A program made the position numbers and the translations under genes. Positions 35,353 through 42,989 of a stretch of 64,000 bases of DNA are shown here, in pieces. The notes beneath the pieces were generated by a model. It was not told the DNA's origin, searched no databases, and was given only the letters and a program-made list of their open reading frames with translations. Positions within the stretch are counted from its first letter, which is position 1. Each line of letters starts with the position of its first letter. Source of the stretch: Chitinophaga barathri (GTDB taxonomy: Bacteria > Bacteroidota > Bacteroidia > Chitinophagales > Chitinophagaceae); the NCBI RefSeq assembly GCF_003807585.1, contig NZ_RMBX01000007.1, forward strand, positions 186,001-250,000. Reading direction: 5' to 3'.

Positions 35353-35579
35353 GGTACCCTACCGAACAGTTTTCGAAACATTTTATTGATGATTTACGAT
35401 TGCTGGCTAGTCTAGTTGACTGATAACCAACTGCCTGTGGCCTTTAAATTGAGTTGCGGGCTTTATTTTTTGTACATATGAAAAGTGATGTGTGATGAAA
35501 GTGAGATTGAGGGCGCTTTTTCTTTTCCCAGGCTGTTAAGCTAGAATTTCCCGACCCGTGCTCCTCCGTTGTGTATTAA

Positions 35580-35616
35580 GGCAAGCGGTGTTTCCGTAGG
35601 ACGGAAACTGCTTTGC
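35580..35616. repeat. Long hairpin, possible transfer-origin remnant
   Basis: GGCAAGCGGTGTTTCCGT (35580-35597) pairs with ACGGAAACTGCTTTGCC (35600-35616) with one bulge, leaving a two-base loop. A stem this long in a non-coding part of an integration hotspot may be a transfer origin or a regulatory RNA. There is no relaxase gene next to it, so no function can be shown. Confidence 0.4.
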
Positions 35617-35787
35617 CCACTGCTCCCGGTGGTCGCATTGGGGAGTTAGTAGTATGAATTTTAAGAGGAGGATAATGAAGAAAAAGACTCCACTAGATCG
35701 GTTCTGGAAATAACAAATCATCAACAACCTATTGGATAATATACCTCAAGCTATTTTATTTAAATTACTAAGTTGGTTATTCTTTGA

Positions 35788-36471
35788 TTATCCGATTACG
35801 TTACATTTCCTACCCGGATAGAAATTTTCGACTTCTTTTATTGACCATTTTCGCAGTAATGCGATGTTTGTTGTATCAGAATGAGCTCTTGCATTGGTCA
35901 GAAGACAGTTTCCTTCTAAGTCCTTAAGTTTATCAAACTCGACGTGGTGTTTTCTCTGGCCCCTGAGTTCAAATAGTTCAACCATTGATTGAAAAGTATA
36001 AACTTCGTCTTTAGGAAGTTTCGAAGTGGGGTGTTCGCTAAATTTTGCATCCATAATCATAATCAGATCATTCTGATCCGGGTCCTCACTTGCGTTCGCA
36101 GTCTGGAATGAGATATCTGGGTGATTTTTCTCAATTGGATACGGACTTCTAATGAGGGTGCCTGCACAAATTTGAAAACATAGTTTCCCGTCAACTGAAG
36201 CATGGAACCGAGGTTTTCCGCTTTTAATAGCAGCCTTTTTGGGGAATGCAAATTTAAATGAGCCGTTACCTTCGATAAATGAAATATCATAGTTGGCAGA
36301 AAGGTCTATTATTATGCAAATGTAACAGTAGAATTCATATATATAGTCGTTGGCAACATTAGAAGACTGGCTGCCCACCACAGGTGCCAAAATTTCAGTA
36401 CTGTTTTCCCAGATACTGCATTTTTTTAATAATGATGCATATTGTTGAATGTGATCTACGAAATCTTTCAT
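35788..36471 (-). CDS. Putative PD-(D/E)xK nuclease-like protein, second gene of a coupled pair
   Basis: Protein of 227 residues, not assigned to a known family by sight. It shows the layout of a PD-(D/E)xK nuclease: an N-terminal helix with Glu in NDYIYEFYCYICIII (about residue 46), PD in EKNHPDISF (about 118-119), and D-A-K in LIMIMDAKFSEH (about 141-143) on a hydrophobic strand, followed by an amphipathic helix (YTFQSMVELFEL). McrC and related defence nucleases have a similar order (E helix, PD, DAK). Its ATG overlaps the stop of the upstream partner by 4 bases (ATGA). Composition is AT-rich compared with the flanking chromosome, which suggests transfer. Confidence 0.6.
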   Translation of the reverse strand: MKDFVDHIQQYASLLKKCSIWENSTEILAPVVGSQSSNVANDYIYEFYCYICIIIDLSANYDISFIEGNGSFKFAFPKKAAIKSGKPRFHASVDGKLCFQICAGTLIRSPYPIEKNHPDISFQTANASEDPDQNDLIMIMDAKFSEHPTSKLPKDEVYTFQSMVELFELRGQRKHHVEFDKLKDLEGNCLLTNARAHSDTTNIALLRKWSIKEVENFYPGRKCNVIG

Positions 36472-37349
36472 TTTCCTAAATCAATGGGCCATGAACGCCG
36501 TTTGAAAATTTTTTGAAATCTAGCTTCTATCTCAGGATTTTCACGTACTGTTTTTTCAAGGAAGGTTTCAATAGTATGCTGTCCCTCCAGTTCGAATAAT
36601 TTTTGGAAAAGTGCAGCCTGCGCACTTATGTTTAGCTTTACTTCTGTGTCTGGATCAATAAATGCTACTTCGTTGGGTGGAATTTGATCTTTGAAGTGAG
36701 AATGAAGTAATTTGTCAGTAGCAATTAAGATGCGTCCGCGACTTAAAACTCTTTTTTCTATATACTCAAATAGAAAATTAAGGCCAATTAGGATGTTGAT
36801 GCTGGATAGATCAATCGTCTGAAATCTATCCATTGCATGAAGTGCGAATTCGAGTCGGTTCTGTCTTGGTAGCGCGTTAACCAGTTTCCCAAAAACAGTA
36901 CGGGTAGCATAAACCCAGCCATTTACAATTGTTTCGAACTCAGTAGAAGGTATATTTCGATACTGTTGAAAAAAATGAACTGCTGGTTTGTTGTGGTTGT
37001 CGACAAATGGAAGACTATATTCTAGTTCGCTTAAAAGATTATTTTTTTCTAGACGCGATTCAATTTTATACTCAAATTTATGTAGATATTTAGGTGGCTG
37101 GGGCTTAGGTTTAATTTTTCGATTCGTACTTTGCGGAGGTTTTAGCTCTCTACCTACTGACTTAGTTACTAAGCCGAGAGAACTAAATTCGAGGTCATCT
37201 CCAGTATGTTTATTCAAGAAAAGCAAATCGTCGCCCTCAACTATTGGAAGTTTTAGATCTGTACTTTCAATAGAAAAAATCCCTTCTTGCCCGACAGCAA
37301 GTCTGGAATTTAGATTGACATAGTTTGTATTTATTGCAATTGCTGACAT
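36468..37349 (-). CDS. Hypothetical protein, first gene of the coupled nuclease-like pair
   Basis: Protein of 293 residues; I recognise no family. The first about 65 residues are strand-rich (NLNSRLAVGQEGIFSIESTD, VEGDDLLFLNKHTGDDLEFS, SLGLVTKSVG), which looks like a small beta-barrel of the EVE/PUA-like type, followed by a basic, proline-rich linker (STNRKIKPKPQPPKYLHKFE). The remaining 190 residues look helical with no Walker motif and no membrane segment; RGRILIATDKLLHSHFK and PPNEVAFIDPDTEVKLN are notable. A motif-based function cannot be given. The ATGA overlap and shared composition with the next gene indicate one two-component unit. Confidence 0.65.
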   Translation of the reverse strand: MSAIAINTNYVNLNSRLAVGQEGIFSIESTDLKLPIVEGDDLLFLNKHTGDDLEFSSLGLVTKSVGRELKPPQSTNRKIKPKPQPPKYLHKFEYKIESRLEKNNLLSELEYSLPFVDNHNKPAVHFFQQYRNIPSTEFETIVNGWVYATRTVFGKLVNALPRQNRLEFALHAMDRFQTIDLSSINILIGLNFLFEYIEKRVLSRGRILIATDKLLHSHFKDQIPPNEVAFIDPDTEVKLNISAQAALFQKLFELEGQHTIETFLEKTVRENPEIEARFQKIFKRRSWPIDLGK

Positions 37350-37596
37350 ACCATACTCAATATAGTAAATTTTTATACATATAAGTGAGGGGGTAGAATA
37401 ATAAAGAATTATTGAAGCAACCTTTCCCTCTTTGATGCACTATATTAACAAAGCACCGTAGCACAAAAACGCCAAATCATCGGTTCGATATACCCCGAAA
37501 AACTCGTTTTTGACGGAACGCAATATCGAACCACAAGGATAAACGAAGCTGCCCGGCTTATATACGCAATGGGCGGGGATTTCAGCGAAATAAAAA

Positions 37597-37631
37597 ACCG
37601 GAAAAGGAGTGGTAAAACTCACCTTTCCGGT
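37597..37631. terminator. Hairpin next to the left att core
   Basis: ACCGGAAAAGG (37597-37607) pairs with CCTTTCCGGT (37622-37631) with one bulged A. An A-run precedes it, so it would act as a terminator on the minus strand. Very similar to the 35316-35352 hairpin. Confidence 0.6.
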
Positions 37632-37632
37632 C

Positions 37633-37647
37633 TGGTAGCCCCGCCAG
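37633..37647. repeat. attL: 15-bp direct repeat of the tRNA-Arg 3' end
   Basis: TGGTAGCCCCGCCAG is identical to 45066-45080, the 3' end of tRNA-Arg including the CCA sequence. It marks the left boundary of the tyrosine-integrase element, whose integrase begins 203 bases inside. Confidence 0.85.
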
Positions 37648-37788
37648 AACTACCTTTGGCTTAATCGGGCATTTTCCGTAACTCCCTGTTGACTGCCATG
37701 AAACCCACTATTTAACTGTGTTTCGGCGGATTATATAATTTAGTTTAATGAGAATTAATTTATCAAAATTAAAGGAAGTGAACAAAAA

Positions 37789-37810
37789 GTGACCACCAAT
37801 GTGACCACCG
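37789..37810. promoter_or_regulatory. Paired integrase arm-type sites, left end
   Basis: Two 10-mers, GTGACCACCA at 37789-37798 and GTGACCACCG at 37801-37810, lie 12 bases apart centre to centre, just upstream of the integrase gene. The same pair with the same spacing occurs at the right end (44990-45011). The layout fits arm-binding sites for a lambda-type integrase. Confidence 0.6.
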
Positions 37811-37849
37811 AATTAATTATTCTGGTATATTCGCGGCATAATTTAGTCT

Positions 37850-39115
37850 ATGCCCACTGTTAACTTCAATTTGCGGAAACAAGAAAGTAAAGAACCTCAA
37901 ATCATCTACCTTATTTTCCGCTGGCCCGGCCATAAATTCAAATATCCGCTACAACTAAAAGTGCTGCCTAAGTATTGGGACGGGGAAAGGCAATGCGTTA
38001 AAAATATCATAGCTGCCCCCAATAAGGACGCCATAAATAGGCATTTGGCGGATATAAAGAAGGAAGTCAATGCCATTTATACAAACGCCGTGGCGGATCG
38101 CACGCCAGTCACCAAACAACATTTAAAAACCGAGTTAGATACTTTTACCAACCGTACCACACCGGACAAAACCCTTTTGGGCTTTATCCGGCATTACATT
38201 GATACGGCGGGTGAGCGAATAAACCCCGTTTCCGGGAAGATCACCAGTATACGCACCATTCAGAAGTATAATACTACGTATGACGTATTGAAAGAGTTTG
38301 CGGATGGGTATAACCGCCGCTTGGACTTTGATACGGTAGACCTAGATTTTTATCAGGATTTTGTTGGCTACCTGACAACAATCAAGAATTACAAGGTAAA
38401 CACCGTAGGGAAATACGTAGCGACTTTAAAGGGATTCCTGAACGCAGCCGGGGAAAAGAAACTAACCACCCGTACGGATCACAAAAGCAAGCGGTTCAAA
38501 GTTATGTCTGAGGACAGCGCCGCCATATATTCACCAGTAACCGAATTATTAAAGGTATACGACCTTGATTTATCCGAAAACAAGCGGTTAGAGAAAGTAA
38601 GGGACTTGTTTATAGTGGGAGCCTTTACGGGTCTTCGCTTCAGTGATTTTACCGCGCTGAAGTCCAGTAACATTATTGGGGAGAATATAGAGGTTTACCA
38701 GCAGAAAACCGGCGGAAAAGTCGTGATTCCTATCCACTGGACTGTAAAGGAGATTTTGGGAAAATACGAAAACTCTCTGCCTACCAATATTTCAAACCAA
38801 AAGATGAATGATTATATAAAAGACGTTTATAAAGAAGCGGAGATAACAGAACAGATAGAAATACAAAATACAAAGGGCGGGCTGCGGAAAGTCGAATCTT
38901 TTGAAAAGTGGGAACTAGTGAGTACTCACACCGCCCGGCGTTCCTTTGCAACAAACCTTTATTTGCAGGGTATACCATCGCAAACCATCATGAAGATTAC
39001 CGGGCATAAGACGGAAAAGGCGTTTTTGAAGTACATCCGGTTGGATGGTAAGGAACACGCCAATCTGCTGCGGGAAATGTGGGATACGAAGCAGCCTTTA
39101 AGGGCGGTTAAATGA
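37850..39115 (+). CDS. int: Tyrosine recombinase/integrase
   Basis: Integrase of 421 residues. An N-terminal Arm-DNA-binding domain (SKEPQIIYLIFRWPGHKFKY) and a SAM-like core-binding domain (FADGYNRRLDFDTVDLDFYQ, VNTVGKYVATLKGFLNAAGE) precede the catalytic domain. Catalytic residues are seen: Arg in FTGLRFSDFTALKSS, His-x-x-Arg in STHTARRSFATNLYL, His in MKITGHKTEKAF, and the Tyr nucleophile in LKYIRLDGKEH. It belongs to the Bacteroidetes CTn-type group. It lies 203 bases inside attL and reads into the element, and its target is the tRNA-Arg(CCG) gene. Confidence 0.97.
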   Translation: MPTVNFNLRKQESKEPQIIYLIFRWPGHKFKYPLQLKVLPKYWDGERQCVKNIIAAPNKDAINRHLADIKKEVNAIYTNAVADRTPVTKQHLKTELDTFTNRTTPDKTLLGFIRHYIDTAGERINPVSGKITSIRTIQKYNTTYDVLKEFADGYNRRLDFDTVDLDFYQDFVGYLTTIKNYKVNTVGKYVATLKGFLNAAGEKKLTTRTDHKSKRFKVMSEDSAAIYSPVTELLKVYDLDLSENKRLEKVRDLFIVGAFTGLRFSDFTALKSSNIIGENIEVYQQKTGGKVVIPIHWTVKEILGKYENSLPTNISNQKMNDYIKDVYKEAEITEQIEIQNTKGGLRKVESFEKWELVSTHTARRSFATNLYLQGIPSQTIMKITGHKTEKAFLKYIRLDGKEHANLLREMWDTKQPLRAVK

Positions 39116-39146
39116 TTGAAATTTAAACTCATATAAAAAGCAGGAA

Positions 39147-39821
39147 ATGGATTTTTTGAAGATTAATATTGATTTGATCGTCAATAAAGTTGCCGAAAAT
39201 ATTGTAGATAGCAGCGTTAGAGATTTGTTTATATCATTTATAAACAAAATAGTAGCTAAAAGGAAAAATGAAATTGAACGAAGGGGCAAAAGTGCATTCG
39301 ATCCATTGGCGATGTACCGGGCTTGGTTAGAAACATATACAGGTTTATTTGAAAGCCTCAGATATTTGGATGATTATAAAGTAGGGGTAGTCCCTAAGGT
39401 GAAGTATTATATGGAAGATGATATTCGTGAAAATGATAATTTCATAATGGATGTTATCACTATAAAAATGTCTCACCTTTTAAATGCTAAAATAGAAGAG
39501 TTAACCCCTATTAGTGATGTGCCTGAAGAAAGTATCTTTTCCGGATTTACTTGGGATGATAAAACGGAGATTTGTGAAATGATTCAAGCCTTATATTTGA
39601 GTAAAAGAATTTACATGGACGGAAAACCTACAACAAAAAAGGCATTAAAGGAAGTGTTTGAAAAGCTGTTTAATACAGATTTAACCCATATCGACAGTTT
39701 GTTAAATGCCAAAGCCCAATCTGCAAAACAATCTATTGATAAAGAACATTTTATGGAGGAGTTGTCACAACGGAATGCAGAACATTTTCAAAGCATCATT
39801 AACAAGACACCAAGGAAATAA
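39147..39821 (+). CDS. RteC-like protein
   Basis: Protein of 224 residues, AT-rich. The C-terminal part, LYLSKRIYMDGKPTTKKALK then VFEKLFNTDLTHIDSLLNAK, matches the end of the RteC domain, which in CTnDOT drives excision-gene expression. The N-terminal part with DPLAMYRAWLETYTGLFESL is not informative. Position directly after the integrase (31 bases) supports a role in element regulation. It is shorter than CTnDOT RteC (about 300 residues). Confidence 0.7.
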   Translation: MDFLKINIDLIVNKVAENIVDSSVRDLFISFINKIVAKRKNEIERRGKSAFDPLAMYRAWLETYTGLFESLRYLDDYKVGVVPKVKYYMEDDIRENDNFIMDVITIKMSHLLNAKIEELTPISDVPEESIFSGFTWDDKTEICEMIQALYLSKRIYMDGKPTTKKALKEVFEKLFNTDLTHIDSLLNAKAQSAKQSIDKEHFMEELSQRNAEHFQSIINKTPRK

Positions 39822-39909
39822 ATCTAAATAAATATTTTGTTCAAGTTGAATGAACTTGAATTTACTTGTTTTGTCTGACCCTGATTTTTGCATCATAAAC
39901 AACTAATTT

Positions 39910-40209
39910 ATGATGGCAAAGCAAATGTTACAAATTGAGAATCTGGATTCCTCCGCCCTGTTAAAATTGTTTGACGGTTTAAACAAGCGGTTTGATGAAT
40001 TAGCCCCGGCAGTGCCGAACGACCCCGATACATACATGACCCGGCAGGAGGTAGCCGACCTCTTTAAAATCTCCCTTCCCACTGTCCACGCATGGATGAA
40101 CACGGGTATCTTGAAATATTACAAGATCGCCAACAAAACCCGCTTTCTCCGTGGGGAGGTACTGGCAGCAGTTACCGCTATCAAACAGAAAGGAGGTAGC
40201 CATGAGTAA
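39910..40209 (+). CDS. Excisionase-type helix-turn-helix protein
   Basis: Protein of 99 residues. A coiled-coil-prone N-terminus (LQIENLDSSALLKLFDGLNK) precedes a MerR/HTH_17-type DNA-binding domain: YMTRQEVADLFKISLPTVHA, WMNTGILKYYKI and KTRFLRGEVLAAVTAIKQK. Small proteins of this type next to integrases are often recombination directionality factors. The start could be the ATG at 39910 or 39913. Its stop overlaps the next ATG by 8 bases (TAA at 40207). Confidence 0.85.
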   Translation: MMAKQMLQIENLDSSALLKLFDGLNKRFDELAPAVPNDPDTYMTRQEVADLFKISLPTVHAWMNTGILKYYKIANKTRFLRGEVLAAVTAIKQKGGSHE

Positions 40210-40546
40210 GGCATTATTCGCAAAGGAATGGGCGATTCAGGCGGCGCTTGACGAATGCGCCGCCCTGAAGGCCACCCCGGCCCGATCCCGGAAGAAAGGA
40301 GGCCGCTTGTTACTGGCAGTTTTGGAACAGTACCCGGCCCGGCGGCGTAACCTGGGCTTTGCCTTGGGCCTTCCGCACAACATTTGGGCGGCGGATTGCG
40401 CCGTTATTATCGTCGTGCATCTGGTGCGCCTTTTCCTGCTGGGGGAATACGACCTGCAAACCACCCTCCGCAATGTGGATCATCTGCTATGTAAGGCGCT
40501 GGCCCGCGTTCAGGCAGAAATTTCCCAACAGGTAAAATGTAAATAA
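40202..40546 (+). CDS. Hypothetical element protein
   Basis: Protein of 114 residues from ATG 40202 (MSKALFAKEWAIQAALDECA), which overlaps the excisionase-like gene stop. It is basic in its first half (PARSRKKGGRLLLAVLEQYP, ARRRNLGFALGLP) and helical in the second (IIVVHLVRLFLLGEYDL, then TTLRNVDHLLCKALARVQAE). No family recognised. It is translationally coupled to the DNA-binding gene and lies 27 bases before the Rep-like gene, so an accessory in replication or maintenance is plausible, without direct evidence. Confidence 0.6.
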   Translation: MSKALFAKEWAIQAALDECAALKATPARSRKKGGRLLLAVLEQYPARRRNLGFALGLPHNIWAADCAVIIVVHLVRLFLLGEYDLQTTLRNVDHLLCKALARVQAEISQQVKCK

Positions 40547-40573
40547 CCGGTTTTCTCCTTTCATTCCTTTCTC

Positions 40574-42016
40574 ATGATTGACGGCATTAAGAGCGTACAC
40601 CCGTACCTGACGGCGGGAACTTGGGAGGCTTCCCCCTTGCTGGGCTTTGTTGTGGCCGTGGATCAGCAAACGGGGGAGCTGGCGGGCAATGGGAGCTATG
40701 CCGCCTTTAACGGCCTGCGGTTTGAGGTCAGGCCGTCCAGCCTTCAGCCCGGCGCGGCAACGCACTGTTTGAAAGGTTCTTTGCATAAGTACCACAACGG
40801 GGGAGCGCATAACGCCAACAGTTTCCCATTTGCCGAGCTGGTAAAAACCGTGCAGGGATTGGAAGCGAGTTTTTCCGTGCTGCCGGACCGGGCCACGCTG
40901 CACGGGCTGGAAATCGGGGTGAATATCTGGTTACCCTTTTCCCCGCTACGGGTATTAAAGCAGGTGATTTGTTACATCAACAAACCATTCACACAGATAG
41001 ATCGCAGGAACAGGCGGTTGGGGCTGGTCTGTTCCTTATGTGAGTATGATGTAAAGCTGTACGACAAGGGAGCGCAAAGCGGGGTTAAAACCGGCCATCT
41101 GCTGCGGTTGGAAGTCAAGGTAAAAAAGATGCGGTTTATCCGTGGTTATGGTATTGCAACCATGGCCGACTTGACCGAAGCAAGCAAGGTTTTTCCCCTG
41201 TTCCGCTTGCTGTCTGAAGTGCTACGCGGCATTGTATTCATGGATTTAACCCTGTCCAAACAGCCTTTAAACGCCCATGAACACCGGCAATTTCTGGTGT
41301 TAAGCAATCCTAAAGGCTGGGAGGAAATGAGTAAGTACCAGTTATCCCGCAACCGGGAACGGGCGGAGCTGCTTATGCACAGGCATTCCAAAAGGCAGAT
41401 AAAGCCGCTGCTGTTCTCGCTTTTGGCTGAAACATGGGCCGGTCTGTTCGGTATGGGAACGGAAGCTATTACCCTGCAACCTTTTCACCGGCTGGACGGA
41501 TCAGGGAAAGGGGGCCAGCCTGCAACCTTTTCACACCTTGAATATAAGGGTAAAAAGGTTGCAGCAACCACGGGAGAATACCCGCAGGAAAAGACCGGTA
41601 TATATAGCGCAAAAGATGCGCAAAAAAACAGTGCGAAAACCGCACAGCGATCTTGTAAAACCTGCCGCCGGGATATATCTACCCAGCATCCCCGGAGCCG
41701 GTTTTGTAGTGAGCGTCTGTACGGATCAGCCGGGAAAGCCTGCCGCAATAAGGACAGCAACCACCGCCGGGATTTAAAACGAATCATCAACACCGCCATG
41801 AACACACAGCAATTTATCGCTATCACCTACAGCGTGGGCGGGGATAGCTATACGGATACCCTGCACCCTTCAGAGCTGGAAGTAACGCGCAATTGGTTAG
41901 ACAAGATCACACGCATTGATTTACTGCCTACCGGCAAAGGGGATCGGTTAGAAACCCTCACCGGCAATAAGGCACAGGCATTTATTCAACAACACATAAA
42001 CAACACATCAAAATGA
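40574..42016 (+). CDS. Putative rolling-circle replication initiator (phage gene II/X-like)
   Basis: Protein of 480 residues. The N-terminal about 250 residues resemble the inovirus gene II/CRI replication proteins: LKGSLHKYHNGGAHNANSFP, LPDRATLHGLEIGVNIWLPF, SLCEYDVKLYDKGAQ and HLLRLEVKVKKMRFI. The C-terminal part holds a Cys cluster resembling a zinc ribbon (SCKTCRRDISTQHPRSRFCS) and a short domain ITYSVGGDSYTDTLHPSELE. The Tyr of the HUH-type nuclease cannot be pinned by eye. It would nick and initiate replication of an excised circle. The assignment rests on motif similarity seen by reading, so it is moderate. Confidence 0.55.
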   Translation: MIDGIKSVHPYLTAGTWEASPLLGFVVAVDQQTGELAGNGSYAAFNGLRFEVRPSSLQPGAATHCLKGSLHKYHNGGAHNANSFPFAELVKTVQGLEASFSVLPDRATLHGLEIGVNIWLPFSPLRVLKQVICYINKPFTQIDRRNRRLGLVCSLCEYDVKLYDKGAQSGVKTGHLLRLEVKVKKMRFIRGYGIATMADLTEASKVFPLFRLLSEVLRGIVFMDLTLSKQPLNAHEHRQFLVLSNPKGWEEMSKYQLSRNRERAELLMHRHSKRQIKPLLFSLLAETWAGLFGMGTEAITLQPFHRLDGSGKGGQPATFSHLEYKGKKVAATTGEYPQEKTGIYSAKDAQKNSAKTAQRSCKTCRRDISTQHPRSRFCSERLYGSAGKACRNKDSNHRRDLKRIINTAMNTQQFIAITYSVGGDSYTDTLHPSELEVTRNWLDKITRIDLLPTGKGDRLETLTGNKAQAFIQQHINNTSK

Positions 42017-42489
42017 AAACATTGATTCAGATAGACACCCACAACGGACAGAGCGTAGTATCAGCAAGAGAATTGCATGGTTTCCTGTCCATCAAACGGC
42101 ACTTTGCTACATGGTGCAAAAGCATGTTTGAATATGGTTTTGAATCCGGGATAGACTTTACCCCCGTTTGGGGTAAAAGTACCGGAGGCCGTCCGGCCAT
42201 GGATTACGCCCTTACGTTGGACATGGCAAAAGAAATATCCATGATCCAGCGAACAGAGCGCGGACAGGAGGCCCGCCGCTATTTTATCGCCTGTGAAAAA
42301 TTGTTACAAGCGCAGAAACGCAACGTGGAAACATTGCAACTGAAAGCCAAGTATTACGACATCATCATTACCCGCATCGGCCTTAACCGGGAAGCCGCTA
42401 AGATCAGGCGCAGACTGAAGCAATTGGAGCCGCCGCGAATAATGGCGTACCTGCCGTTACATATGCAGGCGGAGCTATTTCAGGCGTAA
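42013..42489 (+). CDS. AntA/AntB-type phage antirepressor
   Basis: Protein of 158 residues. Residues about 15-100 are an AntA/AntB antirepressor domain: VVSARELHGFLSIKRHFATW, CKSMFEYGFESGIDFTPVWG and the DYALTLDMAKEISMIQRTER signature followed by GQEARRYFIACEK. The C-terminus is helical and basic. It overlaps the Rep-like gene stop by 4 bases (ATGA). Antirepressors relieve phage repressors, which links the element to a phage lineage. Confidence 0.9.
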   Translation: MKTLIQIDTHNGQSVVSARELHGFLSIKRHFATWCKSMFEYGFESGIDFTPVWGKSTGGRPAMDYALTLDMAKEISMIQRTERGQEARRYFIACEKLLQAQKRNVETLQLKAKYYDIIITRIGLNREAAKIRRRLKQLEPPRIMAYLPLHMQAELFQA

Positions 42490-42628
42490 AAACCTCCAAT
42501 ACAGCCACCAAACACCTGAAAAGTTTACCGGGGGGTATAGTTCAAAACCGTATCAACAAAGTGGACACCTCCCGGTATTCAAACTGCGACATAGCAAAGT
42601 ACAATTTGCTTGTATTTAAGGTTAATTT

Positions 42629-42928
42629 ATGGACACGAAAATGGAAAGATCATTCCCCAGCCCGTTAATAGCAAAGGCTTACGACTATTATCTAAAGGGT
42701 TTAACAGCTAAAGAAACGGCTAAACTGCTGGATATATCCCCACGCACAGTACAACGGTATATAAAGGCTTATGGCTTTGAAGAAAGGGCGGTTCCCGCCA
42801 CTATCCGGCAGCGGGTGATCCAGTTACATGCACAAGGTTTTTCCCTCCGGGAAATAGCAGATATTATTCAAAAAAGCCGGACAACGGTTTACAAATACCT
42901 GAAAGCGGAAAAGCAAAAGGTCGGGTAA
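42629..42928 (+). CDS. Double helix-turn-helix DNA-binding protein
   Basis: Protein of 99 residues with two HTH units. The first is LKGLTAKETAKLLDISPRTV QRYIKAYGF with a break between halves; the second is GFSLREIADIIQKSRTTVYK with YLKAEKQ. The arrangement is transposase/resolvase-like (HTH_23/HTH_38). A hairpin at the stop (GTCGGG TAAACA CCCGAC) looks like its terminator. Role unknown; probably regulation inside the element. Confidence 0.75.
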   Translation: MDTKMERSFPSPLIAKAYDYYLKGLTAKETAKLLDISPRTVQRYIKAYGFEERAVPATIRQRVIQLHAQGFSLREIADIIQKSRTTVYKYLKAEKQKVG

Positions 42929-42938
42929 ACACCCGACC
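42918..42938 (+). terminator. Intrinsic terminator after the double-HTH gene
   Basis: AGGTCGGG at about 42918-42925, then TAAACA, then CCCGACCTTT at 42932-42941, a strong 8-bp stem with a short T-run. It ends the plus-strand transcript of the element, before the convergent 42990-43439 gene. Confidence 0.7.
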
Positions 42939-42989
42939 TTTGCGCATCTGTATTGTTTCCCCATTGTATTACGTTTTGTCGATGAATAT

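Larger units (their letters stand above)
35236..35787. other. Gene-free boundary between the exporter operon and the island
   Basis: No gene is supported here. The stretch holds a hairpin and att-like sequence at 35316-35370 that is homologous to 37595-37650, a 37-nt hairpin at 35580-35616 and a second stem (ctccc/ggggag) at about 35623-35645. A minus-strand frame of 63 codons across these hairpins is judged spurious. Confidence 0.55.
37449..37664 (+). pseudogene. 3' remnant of a serine site-specific recombinase gene
   Basis: An open frame with no start reads KRQIIGSIYPEKLVFDGTQY, then RTTRINEAARLIYAMGGDFS and EIKNRKRSGKTHLSGLVAPP up to a TAA at 37662. This is the C-terminal end I recognise from Bacteroidetes serine recombinases (the conserved IIGSxxPEKLxFDG and INEAARLIY). 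Everything upstream is missing, and an in-frame stop precedes it. The frame runs through the hairpin and the att core. The assignment comes from memory of the family, not from a search. Confidence 0.6.
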
